Numbered from the stretch's first letter, positions 54,901 through 62,414 are shown. The stretch is DNA of 64,000 nt from Filimonas zeae (GCF_014641615.1 NZ_BMIB01000003.1:806001-870000), one strand, 5' to 3'. Notes: generated by a model not told the origin, from the sequence alone. Program-made: numbers and translations.

Positions 54901-56141
54901 TAGATACAGCAAACAAACACTCCCCACTTTATATATCAAAGAGGAAATATATTGGCATCTTGCCCACTGGCCGTACTCAAATGTGGATGCAGTTACGATT
55001 AGCTGCTATAATATTTACGCATAGGGCTATTTTTGAAATTCAACAACTTGGAGATAATTACCCCACTGATGTAAATAAATATACTCCACATCTAACAAGG
55101 GTAATGGACTATTATCATACGGTACTTACTTACTTTAACAGCCTGAGAGAAGTTGGTAAAACTGAATCACAGGTATTTACCTATCTAATAAAAGAAACCA
55201 GGCGTGTTTTTAATAAAGTTTTGCGACCTGATAAACTCATGCACTGTTTCTATACGTATGATTCATCTTTCCATACGGGGGAGTTAACAGGAAGATTGTC
55301 GGGTGAAGAGGTTGTGGAAGAAATGCTTAAAATAGGTACACCCTGGTCGTCAGAAAGAAGATTAGCTCATGGGAATGATAACGATCCTGAAAAGGGACAA
55401 ACGCCTCCTGATTTCGTAATTGCAACAAACATGATATCTGTAGGCATAGATATTTCCCGATTCAATAGCATGATAATAAACTGCATGCCAAGGAATATCG
55501 CGGAATATATACAAGCCAGCAGTCGTGTTGCGAGAGATAAGGATGGATTGGTTATCACCGTTCACCATCCCTTCAGATCAAGAGATATCTCACATTATGA
55601 AAAATTCATAGAATTTCATGAGAAAATGTATAGCTACGTTGAGCCAATTTCAATTACTCCATTCACAAAGAAGGCATTACAGCGCTATCTGCCGCTTTAT
55701 ATAGCAACAATTATACGGCATACCTTTAAACAGTTCGTTGAGCGAACAGATGCCAATATTCCTCCTTCTGAAAAAGAAAGAACAGCTACTTTGGAAATCC
55801 TATTGAAATATTTCAGAAATAGAGAACGTCTAATGCGGGAGGATACGGATATTGAATATGACGTTAGGCAAATTATAACAGAAGAAAACTTAGGTAACAT
55901 TCAGTTACTCATGGATCAGGCATTAAACGAGTGGCTGACAGAAGCCAAGAAGGCTTCAGATGCAAAAGAAACTTTAGTGTTTAATAATAAAGCGCAACAG
56001 ACCAGAGGAGACAAACCACAGCGGCAATTATACGTTGACATAGATGAATATCAAGACAACGTAGAAACTGAGCTTTGGCGAATACCCCAATCGTTAAGAG
56101 TCGTGGATCCTGAAGCTGTTATACACATAAACCCTAAATAA
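51945..56141 (+). CDS. drmA: DrmA-like helicase of a DISARM system
   Basis: A 1398-residue helicase-like protein. After 650 residues of beta-rich N-terminal sequence (with an acidic low-complexity run near residue 100), the Walker A motif is FPTGGGKTEAYLGL near residues 659-672. A zinc-ribbon-like insertion follows (CPWCGLDLNP near 781, CSDPTHKC near 817), then the Walker B/DExH box QDELHLM (D905). The C-terminal RecA domain has ATNMISVGIDISRFNSMIIN and the motif VI segment QASSRVARD (near 1190). This organisation matches DrmA, which with DrmB blocks or degrades incoming phage DNA. It overlaps drmE by 4 bp and is 7 bp from drmB. Confidence 0.85.
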   Translation: MIEEKRKGLELFIREQTIGPGAIGIRFSDLSESHCEFDKKRELSSELLNIIPGGIYSTGILFPVDDTKGELHTENVNSKDELSDSFTTSNSREEVESESDDDDDEVMPPEQQSLNQMYPNSMGMTVCLNKQVLTDSDLNLVVSGRYYTKIDLKDKERNIGVRLEQEVDVFNSFLQSLPPDDVIRTNIKIQKTEAECSFISYSGDSTDVGTVKSRIYEVKRQHCDRLKTGERGNHKSLDSLKETLFDDLRRRIKPTSPEGVKLIAKLKEIERIENSLQHILDLIGVYDTAGYGVWRSEPFCINVQPLLPEIVTAKQIYSHTKYDSLRNIYRKDYAKGKWASLSVNLQYSKNEDDDRVFMKVQLVNTSKHYDQTDTKKGRNFFSMASEEVNKRCFFGVEISVSSKYMLPYRDLSLKNDQNFSEEDLNKFIYRQYKDYGIGHGCSVKWNIKEHRQIVSTEYIPECETPDIDSTPRHRDSNKGISDTPIPTPIFENAAFFQFKWLSGLSNVNDQEVISGLNKFIDEYSLWIGRQQDLEHSEISERIRENCKKDESRIRVNIRHLSNNPDHLKLFRLMNTAMFMQLWHSVKKNRVRGYLENEGFEGFFESFYRDHAEEELFSPNEKAAWRPFQLAFILLNIDGVFQLDNDPHWKMRNEWVDLVWFPTGGGKTEAYLGLISLTILYRRKRYGNEGGGTAVIMRYTLRLLTAQQFQRATLLIMALELIRRWGCYGLGEEPIYIGLYVGKGSLPNKLKDGDDSLWEEYKKLKRAQEEGRSIKSKIQLNKCPWCGLDLNPVMYSEPVENKDEVYFYGRILLLCSDPTHKCAFSTPLEKREDQGPIPVSMCDEEIYQHPPALLFGTVDKFAQIAHKVSNNEGKRNSDSRRLFGKGNWEKGKPKEGYLPPDLIIQDELHLMMGPLGSAVALFECAIDQLCTRYVNGIPIRAKIISSTATTRNTALQIMALFDRKVNLFPKPGVNCDDSFFAFYKREIDTANKHSPLYISKRKYIGILPTGRTQMWMQLRLAAIIFTHRAIFEIQQLGDNYPTDVNKYTPHLTRVMDYYHTVLTYFNSLREVGKTESQVFTYLIKETRRVFNKVLRPDKLMHCFYTYDSSFHTGELTGRLSGEEVVEEMLKIGTPWSSERRLAHGNDNDPEKGQTPPDFVIATNMISVGIDISRFNSMIINCMPRNIAEYIQASSRVARDKDGLVITVHHPFRSRDISHYEKFIEFHEKMYSYVEPISITPFTKKALQRYLPLYIATIIRHTFKQFVERTDANIPPSEKERTATLEILLKYFRNRERLMREDTDIEYDVRQIITEENLGNIQLLMDQALNEWLTEAKKASDAKETLVFNNKAQQTRGDKPQRQLYVDIDEYQDNVETELWRIPQSLRVVDPEAVIHINPK

Positions 56142-56148
56142 ACAACTT

Positions 56149-58356
56149 ATGGAAATACAGCAACAACAACAATACAATCAGGCTATCAGCCGATATAAAT
56201 TGCTCTCAACAAATGCGGGTGTGGGAGCTGTTATTACAACGGCATTTGGTAACTACATATTAATATCTGATATAACTCATTGGCCATTTATTAAAGCATC
56301 AAATGCCAGAATAAAGGAAATGGTTAATAGTGGTGCTATTATTCCTGAAAATTGGTACATAGAGGCAAAAAGGGATTTAAGCAATAATATTGGAATTGAT
56401 TTGGTAGATGATGAAAGGTTTATTAAGTTTCTTAAGATAGAAAAGAACCTGCCAAACTTGCTATGTTTGGCTGCCATTCCGCAACTAACATTGAATGAAA
56501 GTTTCAATAGTCTAAATAAAAAAAGCAATCCGGTAATTAAAAAGCTAGCTGATAAAGGGAATGAAAAGAAAGCGGAGGATTTTGCGATACCTGCTACTCA
56601 CTTTCCTAAGTGGTTTCGAAATGATAAAGGAACATTTAAACCTTATCATGAATGGAAAAGAGATTGGGAGAAAAGAAAATACGATTTAAAGTTTTTTGCA
56701 CCTCCACGTGACGCCAACAGTCACTATTCCCATAAGATAAAAGTTACGAATAAAAGTAAAATAGCTGAAGAAATCAATGCTTGTAAAATACTCAGTCAGG
56801 TTAATCTATTACTTATTTGTGAAAATGGGCATCTGTCAGATATTCCATGGCCTAAATTTCTAAGGTGGAAGAATGAACAAAAGAAGTCGCATGGTAATGA
56901 AAAAACAACAAAATTATTTACAGATATTGAAGATTGTTGCAGTCATCCAGTATTAAAATGGAGTGAGAGTAAGAATAAATCTGAGGGATATGCCAGTATC
57001 TTCATTGAATGCCTTAATTGTCATACGGGAAGCGGAGATGCCTCTAACCCTAAAGTCAACTTAGAAGGTATAAATAATCTGGAGCCCAACTGCCCTGGCC
57101 ATAAACCATGGGAGATTTCACTGGATAAAGAAGACAAAAACTCAATCCCTTATGATTCTAATTGCTACGATACAGCTGGCCATAGAACAAGAATGAAAGT
57201 TGCACTGGCAACAGGTAACAACGTATACTTTGCGAATACTTTCAGTAGTATTTATATTCCCGTTACTTTGTTAAAGGGAATTACTCCGGAGATTGAACGT
57301 CTTTTAAAAATATGCGAGATAAAATTTGAAGCTAGCCCGGATCCTAATAAAAGAAAATCAGACTGGGCCGAGAGGCGAATTGACAGGGAGTTTATTGGAG
57401 AATACTATCCTAATGCATCAAATCCGGAGGACATTATCAGAGACTTAAAGGCTGTTTTTGTTGATGGCATTCTCCTTTCTGAAGGTCAGGAGAATGACGA
57501 CCTTCAGGAGATATATAAAAAAGAAGAGTATGATGTATTTTGTAATAATAGCTCTTATAATTCGAAAGGGTTAAATTTCTCTGATATTGAATTAGATGGC
57601 GGATTGGAAAATCTTTTTCAAAAGATAACAAAAGTAGAAGAATTAAAAATCACTTCCGTTCAGTTAGATTTCAATAGAGTTAAACCTAAGGAACGTATAG
57701 TTGTTTCTGGAAATGTAATCGACTCTGGAAGTAAAAACATATTTTCAAATGCTCCAGATGATGTATTTATTATGCCAGCTGTTGAGAACTTCGGTGAAGG
57801 TATTTTCTTTGAGTTTAACAAATACGCTATTGAAAAATGGACAAATGAACATATTTCCACACTGTCTGATCGTATAAGGAGATTAATGCCTGCCAGTGGT
57901 GGTTTCAATGGAAACTCAATTCGCTACAAAATCCAGCGAAATGGAGCACGCTTGCTACTAATTCACACATATACGCATCTAATAATGCGTGAGCTTGAAT
58001 TTTCTTGCGGCTATCCTACAGCTAGTCTAAAAGAGCGGCTGTATATTTCTCCTGACATGTCGGGTGCATTAATATATACAGCTGAGGGGGCAGAAGGGAG
58101 CATGGGCGGACTTATTTGGCAAGCACAGGCGGAACGTATCAAAGTTCTAATCCAAAAGGCTATGAAAAGAGCAATGGATTGTTCATCGGACCCCCTGTGT
58201 TGGGAAGATGAAGGACAAGGCTTGTTTAACCTTAATTTATCCGCATGCTTTTCCTGCACATTAGTGTCGGAAACTGCGTGTGAAGAAAGAAACCTTGCCC
58301 TCGATAGAAGAATGCTAGTTGATCCTGAATTTGGGTATTTTAAACATCTCGTTTAG
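56149..58356 (+). CDS. drmB: DrmB-like DUF1998 protein of a DISARM system
   Basis: A 735-residue DUF1998/helicase-associated protein. N-terminal zinc-binding elements are visible: LICENGHLSDIPWPKF (near 222-237), CLNCHTGSGD and CPGHKPW. The DUF1998 region near the C terminus reads LLLIHTYTHLIMRELEFSCGY, and ends with a cysteine cluster (C-x6-C, then CFSC and C) like the MZB zinc site of MrfB-type proteins. DrmB works with the DrmA helicase. It is the last gene of the operon: no phospholipase-D gene (drmC) follows, and 166 bp of non-coding sequence separates it from a convergent gene. Confidence 0.85.
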   Translation: MEIQQQQQYNQAISRYKLLSTNAGVGAVITTAFGNYILISDITHWPFIKASNARIKEMVNSGAIIPENWYIEAKRDLSNNIGIDLVDDERFIKFLKIEKNLPNLLCLAAIPQLTLNESFNSLNKKSNPVIKKLADKGNEKKAEDFAIPATHFPKWFRNDKGTFKPYHEWKRDWEKRKYDLKFFAPPRDANSHYSHKIKVTNKSKIAEEINACKILSQVNLLLICENGHLSDIPWPKFLRWKNEQKKSHGNEKTTKLFTDIEDCCSHPVLKWSESKNKSEGYASIFIECLNCHTGSGDASNPKVNLEGINNLEPNCPGHKPWEISLDKEDKNSIPYDSNCYDTAGHRTRMKVALATGNNVYFANTFSSIYIPVTLLKGITPEIERLLKICEIKFEASPDPNKRKSDWAERRIDREFIGEYYPNASNPEDIIRDLKAVFVDGILLSEGQENDDLQEIYKKEEYDVFCNNSSYNSKGLNFSDIELDGGLENLFQKITKVEELKITSVQLDFNRVKPKERIVVSGNVIDSGSKNIFSNAPDDVFIMPAVENFGEGIFFEFNKYAIEKWTNEHISTLSDRIRRLMPASGGFNGNSIRYKIQRNGARLLLIHTYTHLIMRELEFSCGYPTASLKERLYISPDMSGALIYTAEGAEGSMGGLIWQAQAERIKVLIQKAMKRAMDCSSDPLCWEDEGQGLFNLNLSACFSCTLVSETACEERNLALDRRMLVDPEFGYFKHLV

Positions 58357-58523
58357 TGCTTCATCTCTCTACTCATAGGCTTTAACTTTGAGTGGAAAAG
58401 GGGTTAAGTTATCTATTCGAATTAAGCATTTATTGTCATAATTCGGGATAGTTTAAAATGCAAAGTAGAGGTACCCTTCCCCCCCTTTAAACCTAGACAA
58501 TGATTAGTTTTATTAGTTAAAAG

Positions 58524-59162
58524 TTACACGCTACCGCTTTTTGTTCGGCTTTCAATGTCCGCAGCAAATCTTTTGATGGCAGATTTGCTGTCTATATATT
58601 GTCCAGCAGAGAATAAGCTAATTACTAAGAAAAAAACCATTATTAATGCCGTAATTGCCGTTAATAATACTGCAAGTAATGTTGAGAAATTTATAAGATT
58701 AATCAAGCATTCAGGTAGCTCTATTTGGTTTATCTTAGTTTTATCTAGCAGTCTAATACAGAAAGAGGAAATAACTACTAAAACTTGAAACAGCACACAT
58801 ATTGAAAAAACAGCAATAGCATGTTGGTAAAAACTGTATTTTCCATCATACCTAGCGGTATCTTTCCATGAATCTTGATTTCCCATATTAATTACAATAG
58901 CAAATCCGCTAAGGGAAAAGCCACATAAGGAAGGAAATACAGACAAGGTTGTATCTATTAGATTGATCAAATCACTATAGCAATTCTTATTCTTACAGAA
59001 AACGAGAAGGGCAAAAAGCGATGCAAGACAGTACCCAACTATATAGTACCATCTATAAAACGTTTTTCGTTCATTTAATATTGCCCATAAGCCCGAAAAG
59101 CTTGTTTTGTGTGTGGCTTTTATCGATTGGGCTTCTGTGGAAAAGTCGTTATTGTCACTCAT
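58524..59162 (-). CDS. Four-helix membrane protein, candidate effector
   Basis: A 212-residue inner-membrane protein with four hydrophobic segments: WYYIVGYCLASLFALLVF, FPSLCGFSLSGFAIVINMG, AIAVFSICVLFQVLVVISSF and LAVLLTAITALIMVFFLVIS. Short cytoplasmic tails are rich in Ser, Lys and Arg. The start overlaps the stop of the upstream DUF4747-like gene by 8 bp, so they are translationally coupled. A small membrane protein paired with a soluble sensor is a frequent layout of abortive-infection systems. The function is inference; the family is not recognised. Confidence 0.7.
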   Translation of the reverse strand: MSDNNDFSTEAQSIKATHKTSFSGLWAILNERKTFYRWYYIVGYCLASLFALLVFCKNKNCYSDLINLIDTTLSVFPSLCGFSLSGFAIVINMGNQDSWKDTARYDGKYSFYQHAIAVFSICVLFQVLVVISSFCIRLLDKTKINQIELPECLINLINFSTLLAVLLTAITALIMVFFLVISLFSAGQYIDSKSAIKRFAADIESRTKSGSV

Positions 59163-60066
59163 TTGTTGCGCTTCTATAGTACTGCATCATTTTCTCAAAT
59201 AAGACTTTAATCAATCCTTTTTCTTGTCCATCATTTATTTTTACGGTTATTTTTCTAGGATATTGTTCTGTGTCAATTTTTTCTTTCTTGCCCTGTTCGT
59301 TTATTATTGTTGCGGTTGCATTTCCATTCTCCGATGCCAGCTCCAAGAAGCCCTTGACAAAATTTGTTTCTGTGTTGATTGAGCCTGTGTTGTCAGGTGA
59401 TAGATTTAATTTAGCACGGCCGATATTCGAATTCTTTAGTTGTCTGTCGATTTCATCCATTGCATCCCCGCCGATATCGTCGTTTGTATATGAAACTGAT
59501 ATTGTGAGCTTTTTGACACGAGGAGCATTTATGATTTTAGTAATCTGATCAGTTTCTGAGATTATACTCACATCATAATTTTGCCCATCAAGGTGTCCGG
59601 TAAAATCCATCACTTTTGAGATCGCAATTTTAAAAAAAGCAACAACGTTATTTAGTGAAACTCCGCCCGCCTTCGCATCAAAATAGAACTTATGTATTTC
59701 TGGGATGAAAATAAAGTTGGTGAGTATTGCTCCTGGGTTTAGTCCCTGAGGTATTTGGTTGAAAGTCGTGACCTCTTTATTTTCCTCATCAAACCATTCA
59801 TTGTTCTCAAGAAGAGAGTATCTCGTTAACACGCCTTCAAAAGCCAAATATTTTTGTTCGTTAAATGGCAACTCGACGCGATCTAGGTTTTTTATTGCCA
59901 TCGCCTTATCTTTCGCGACATCAATGCGAGGTAGTCGAAATATTTTTTCTATTAAATTGGTGTATAGCTCTTCTTTATTGGGGTTTTCTGATCTAACCTT
60001 AATATTAACGCCGTAAAATATAAATGGTACTTCTTTGGGTTTCTTTTTTGGAGCTTCGTCAGCCAT
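59155..60066 (-). CDS. DUF4747-like protein
   Basis: A 303-residue soluble protein. The opening (PFIFYGVNIKVRS, then LIEKIFRLPRI), the segment AFEGVLTRYSLLENNEWFDEENKE, the phrase GLNPGAILTNFIFIPEIHKFYFD and the late strand IINAPRVKKLTISVSYTNDD fit the pattern of DUF4747. That family has no established function and often occurs in accessory regions. It is upstream of, and overlaps, a four-helix membrane protein gene. The pair is convergent with the DISARM operon and so is a separate unit within the same AT-rich island. Confidence 0.65.
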   Translation of the reverse strand: MADEAPKKKPKEVPFIFYGVNIKVRSENPNKEELYTNLIEKIFRLPRIDVAKDKAMAIKNLDRVELPFNEQKYLAFEGVLTRYSLLENNEWFDEENKEVTTFNQIPQGLNPGAILTNFIFIPEIHKFYFDAKAGGVSLNNVVAFFKIAISKVMDFTGHLDGQNYDVSIISETDQITKIINAPRVKKLTISVSYTNDDIGGDAMDEIDRQLKNSNIGRAKLNLSPDNTGSINTETNFVKGFLELASENGNATATIINEQGKKEKIDTEQYPRKITVKINDGQEKGLIKVLFEKMMQYYRSATNE

Positions 60067-60242
60067 TTTTTAGACTAAATATACTGTTATTTATGTTCAA
60101 TAGTTAACTGTCTAAAAATTTCATTCACTCAGCCAGTAAATAATAGTTGGTTACAACAATTATTATTTCAAAACTTTTAGCTACATGCCATCTAATAATG
60201 CTTGGATTATTGTATAAAATAAAACAAGCAATCGTGGTTCTT

Positions 60243-60467
60243 CTATGCATTTACCAGTTCCATATTAAAATTCTTAATCACCTCCACAGGTACGCCCAGT
60301 TCCTTCGCTATCTTATCCAAAATCTCCGGCTCCAGCGTTTCTTTGGTTTCCAGCTCGCTTACGCTCTGCTAGCTGATGTTTAGGGCCAGCTCAATGTTAT
60401 CCTGTTTTACGTTCAAAATTTCACGAAGGCGCTTGATGGCTCTTCCCTGATGTTTTGTTTCCGGCAT
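60243..60467 (-). pseudogene. Small XRE-family HTH regulator with one nonsense codon
   Basis: Reading the minus strand from ATG at 60467 gives MPETKHQGRAIKRLREILN, KQDNIELALNIS, then TAG at 60369-60371, then QSVSELETKETLEPEILDKI and AKELGVPVEVIKNFN to a normal stop, 75 codons in all. It is a helix-turn-helix of the XRE type. The stop falls in the turn where Gln (CAG) is common, so one C-to-T change explains it. The rest of the frame is clean, which suggests a recent mutation or a sequence error. Confidence 0.75.
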
Positions 60468-60470
60468 TTA

Positions 60471-60752
60471 GGTAGTTCTCATTGGGGTAAATATATTGAT
60501 TATTAACAATTGGTTCCGTGCCTGTTTACCTGGTAACGTACCAATAAACCCTGGTAGCATACAACCATTTTTGGTAGGTTACCGGTATGCTACTAACTAA
60601 TTTACAGTCAGTTACCGCATCTGTTATGTAAAATAGGTAAAACAAAGCATATACGGGTAGTGACGGTGCTTGTATTATACAACTGCCGCACCAGGTAAAA
60701 TACATTACCTAGGATTAAAAACCACACCACTACGACGGCTAAACTAATCACC
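60471..60752. other. Intergenic region with a hairpin and no coding evidence
   Basis: About 280 bp between the XRE pseudogene and the SymE-like gene. It holds several GGTA/TACC motifs and one perfect inverted repeat, GTAGCATAC (60554-60562) and GTATGCTAC (60585-60593), with an inner ACCATTTTTGGT pairing. No gene was supported here. Confidence 0.4.
60554..60593. promoter_or_regulatory. Inverted repeat upstream of the SymE-like gene
   Basis: A 9-bp perfect stem with a 22-bp inner region that itself can pair (ACCA/TGGT). It could be an operator, a small RNA hairpin or a terminator; no T-run is present on either side. Confidence 0.4.
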
Positions 60753-60965
60753 ATGCGCCCGCAGCGGCAGCTGAAAGTTGCTTACAAGTTTAAACCGGTT
60801 AACTATGGTTGCAGCCACCGGCAGGTACCCTTTATTAACCTCAGCGGTAACTGGCTGCAAAATGCCGGGTTTAAGGTGGGCGAAACCATTGTGGTAGTCG
60901 TAGAGCATGAGCGCCTGGTAATAAAGAAAGCCCCTTTGGCAGATGATATAAAAATGAGGGGCTAG
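60753..60965 (+). CDS. SymE-like toxin (AbrB-fold, type I toxin family)
   Basis: A 70-residue basic protein. The pattern RQLKVAYKF, then PFINLSGNWLQNAGFKVGET and IVVVVEHERLVIKK, matches the SymE family. SymE is an AbrB/MazE-derived toxin that in E. coli is controlled by SOS and by the antisense RNA SymR. Here no LexA box was recognised, and an antisense RNA cannot be seen from sequence alone. It ends before a strong terminator. Stand-alone SymE-like genes are common in Bacteroidota accessory DNA. Confidence 0.75.
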   Translation: MRPQRQLKVAYKFKPVNYGCSHRQVPFINLSGNWLQNAGFKVGETIVVVVEHERLVIKKAPLADDIKMRG

Positions 60966-60991
60966 CCATTGCCCCGGTGCCATACACCCGT

Positions 60992-61028
60992 AACACCTGC
61001 TTAGCCCTGTTGAGCAGGTGTTTTTTAT
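60992..61028 (+). terminator. Rho-independent terminator
   Basis: AACACCTGCT / AGCAGGTGTT stem with an 11-base loop and a T-run, downstream of the SymE-like gene. Confidence 0.8.
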
Positions 61029-61379
61029 TTCTCCCCCGCCCTACTGTTGCGCACGTGGGTGGCTACCGGTAGCAAAGCTGCCTCAAAACGCAGGTAAAGC
61101 CACGTAAAAAACCACCCTGAACAAAATGAACAGCCTTTAACGCCCCTATGTAAATAACTACGCCACGCTTTAACTAATCGTTTCATTATCGGTATCTAAA
61201 TTAGTGTAATCAACCGCACCCCCAAGTATATAAAACAGTAAGGTTATTCTTATTCTATATATCAACATTAACAACACACCACTATGCAACCAGTTAATCC
61301 GCTGCCGAAAGCCGTTAGCAAAACGGCAGTTATTCAGCCACACTTCATTCATTAATCCAACCATTTAAAACATACAACT
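61029..61379. other. Intergenic region with no supported gene
   Basis: About 350 bp. A 23-codon frame at 61284-61355 (MQPVNPLPKAVSKTA) is the only start-to-stop frame of note and has no independent support. The last 60 bp are A/C-rich leader sequence typical of a Bacteroidota 5' UTR ahead of ATG 61380. Confidence 0.4.
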
Positions 61380-61702
61380 ATGAAAATTGACGTATCGCCC
61401 TACGGGGCCCTGCCGCCGAAGTGGGCTATTATAAAACCAATGTGCTTAAACCCATTGCACTGGCGCTAGCAGATATTATTTCCACTAAAAATGCGCCTGT
61501 ACCCTCTGCAAAAACGATAGAAAAAATGATACATGGCTCTGAAATACCGTATAAAACAAGGGAAGAGCTGGAAATACACCTTACCCGCAGCCTTAAACTA
61601 CTATTTAAATATCCTATAAAGTGTGCGCCGCCGGTAAAACGTAAACCCAAAGATGCCAGCCCAGCGGTGGCAAAGGGCAAAACCAAACCGCGCAGCAGAT
61701 AA
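61380..61702 (+). pseudogene. Small protein gene with probable frameshift near its start
   Basis: The ATG at 61380, preceded by an A-rich leader, reads MKIDVSPYGAL and then goes off frame to a stop 18 codons later. One base earlier in register from 61412, the frame continues AAEVGYYKTNVLKPIALALA to a normal stop at 61702. One missing G near 61411 (CTGCC for CTGGCC) would join them into a 107-residue basic protein with a Lys/Pro-rich tail. A GTG start at 61421 is the alternative. No family was recognised. Confidence 0.55.
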
Positions 61703-61753
61703 TCTGCTATCCGTTTGGTTGTAACAACACACTCACCGCACAGATGATTGTAT

Positions 61754-61788
61754 AAACCCATCACCATACCCGTGGTTGTGGGTTTTTC
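61754..61788 (+). terminator. Rho-independent terminator
   Basis: AACCCATCACCA pairs imperfectly with TGGTTGTGGGTT and a T-run follows, downstream of the small frameshifted gene and just before the tandem-repeat array. Confidence 0.65.
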
Positions 61789-61798
61789 TTATGCGTGA

Positions 61799-62113
61799 AT
61801 GAATACGATCACTGTTGCGGTGAGTGATACAGCTATCCCGCTCATTCGTACATACGTCGCACCCAATGGTACTTGTGTACGAATGAGTGCGACGTATGGC
61901 GCATTGGGTGATACGTCTATCGCACCGGTTGAGCCGTACGGTGCATTGAACGGGACGTACGGCTGGCGGAATGAGACGCACGTAGTACTGAGTGCGACGA
62001 CTGTCTGGCTGAATGAGATAGCTATCGCACTGAGTGCGACAGCTATCCCGATGAGTGAGACGTGCGTCTGACTGAATGCGACAACTGTCTCACTCAGTGC
62101 GACAGCTTACCCG
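61799..62113. repeat. Array of 15 degenerate 21-bp tandem repeats
   Basis: The stretch divides exactly into 15 units of 21 bp with no gaps. The best-conserved part of the unit is CTGAGTGCGAC followed by a variable part ending in TATCGCA or similar; units 10, 12 and 14 are closest to each other. There are no spacers, so it is not CRISPR. In one frame it reads as heptapeptides (for example SATAIPM, NEIAIAL), but that frame stops at the end of unit 13 while the repeats continue for two units. This argues against a protein repeat. Function unknown. Confidence 0.8.
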
Positions 62114-62249
62114 ATTGCCGGGGAAGTAGATTTACTGGTAAAAAAGGCCAGAAAAAGCCGGAAAACACATATTTAATTCAACTATACGTGTAGGCGTTTT
62201 CATTTTATGCCTTCTACAGCCCTTTGCTGGTAAGCCTTTCAGAAAAAAA

Positions 62250-62268
62250 GGGGAAGTGCAGGGGAAGT
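62250..62268 (+). repeat. GGGGAAGT direct pair, left arm
   Basis: Two GGGGAAGT octamers whose starts are 11 bp apart. The right arm at 62396-62414 is the reverse complement with the same spacing, and 15 of 19 positions agree. Confidence 0.55.
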
Positions 62269-62395
62269 CCTCTGCAAAACAACACCCACGCAAATAATTA
62301 TTAATCAGCACCATACATATATGATGCACGTTTTTAGCTGTGCAAAGGCAGCAACTTTACAACTATTTTTCCGCGCCACCACTGCGTTTGAGGCC

Positions 62396-62414
62396 ACTTC
62401 CCGGGAACTTCCCC
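62396..62414 (-). repeat. GGGGAAGT direct pair, right arm (inverted)
   Basis: ACTTCCC and ACTTCCCC with starts 11 bp apart, forming the inverted partner of 62250-62268. The arm also contains the palindrome TTCCCGGGAA. Confidence 0.55.

Noticed and set aside
58357-58523. A small gene or terminator between drmB and the membrane protein
   Set aside because: No start-to-stop frame of useful length and no strong hairpin with a T-run is visible; the run of C residues near 58482 is low complexity only.
61799-62071. Protein of heptapeptide repeats encoded by the 21-bp array
   Set aside because: The repeats continue through two more units after the stop codon with the same period, there is no leader or ribosome-binding signal, and the reading frame is poorly conserved between units.
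61799-62113. CRISPR array
   Set aside because: The 21-bp units are contiguous and degenerate, with no unique spacers between identical repeats, and there are no cas genes in the window.
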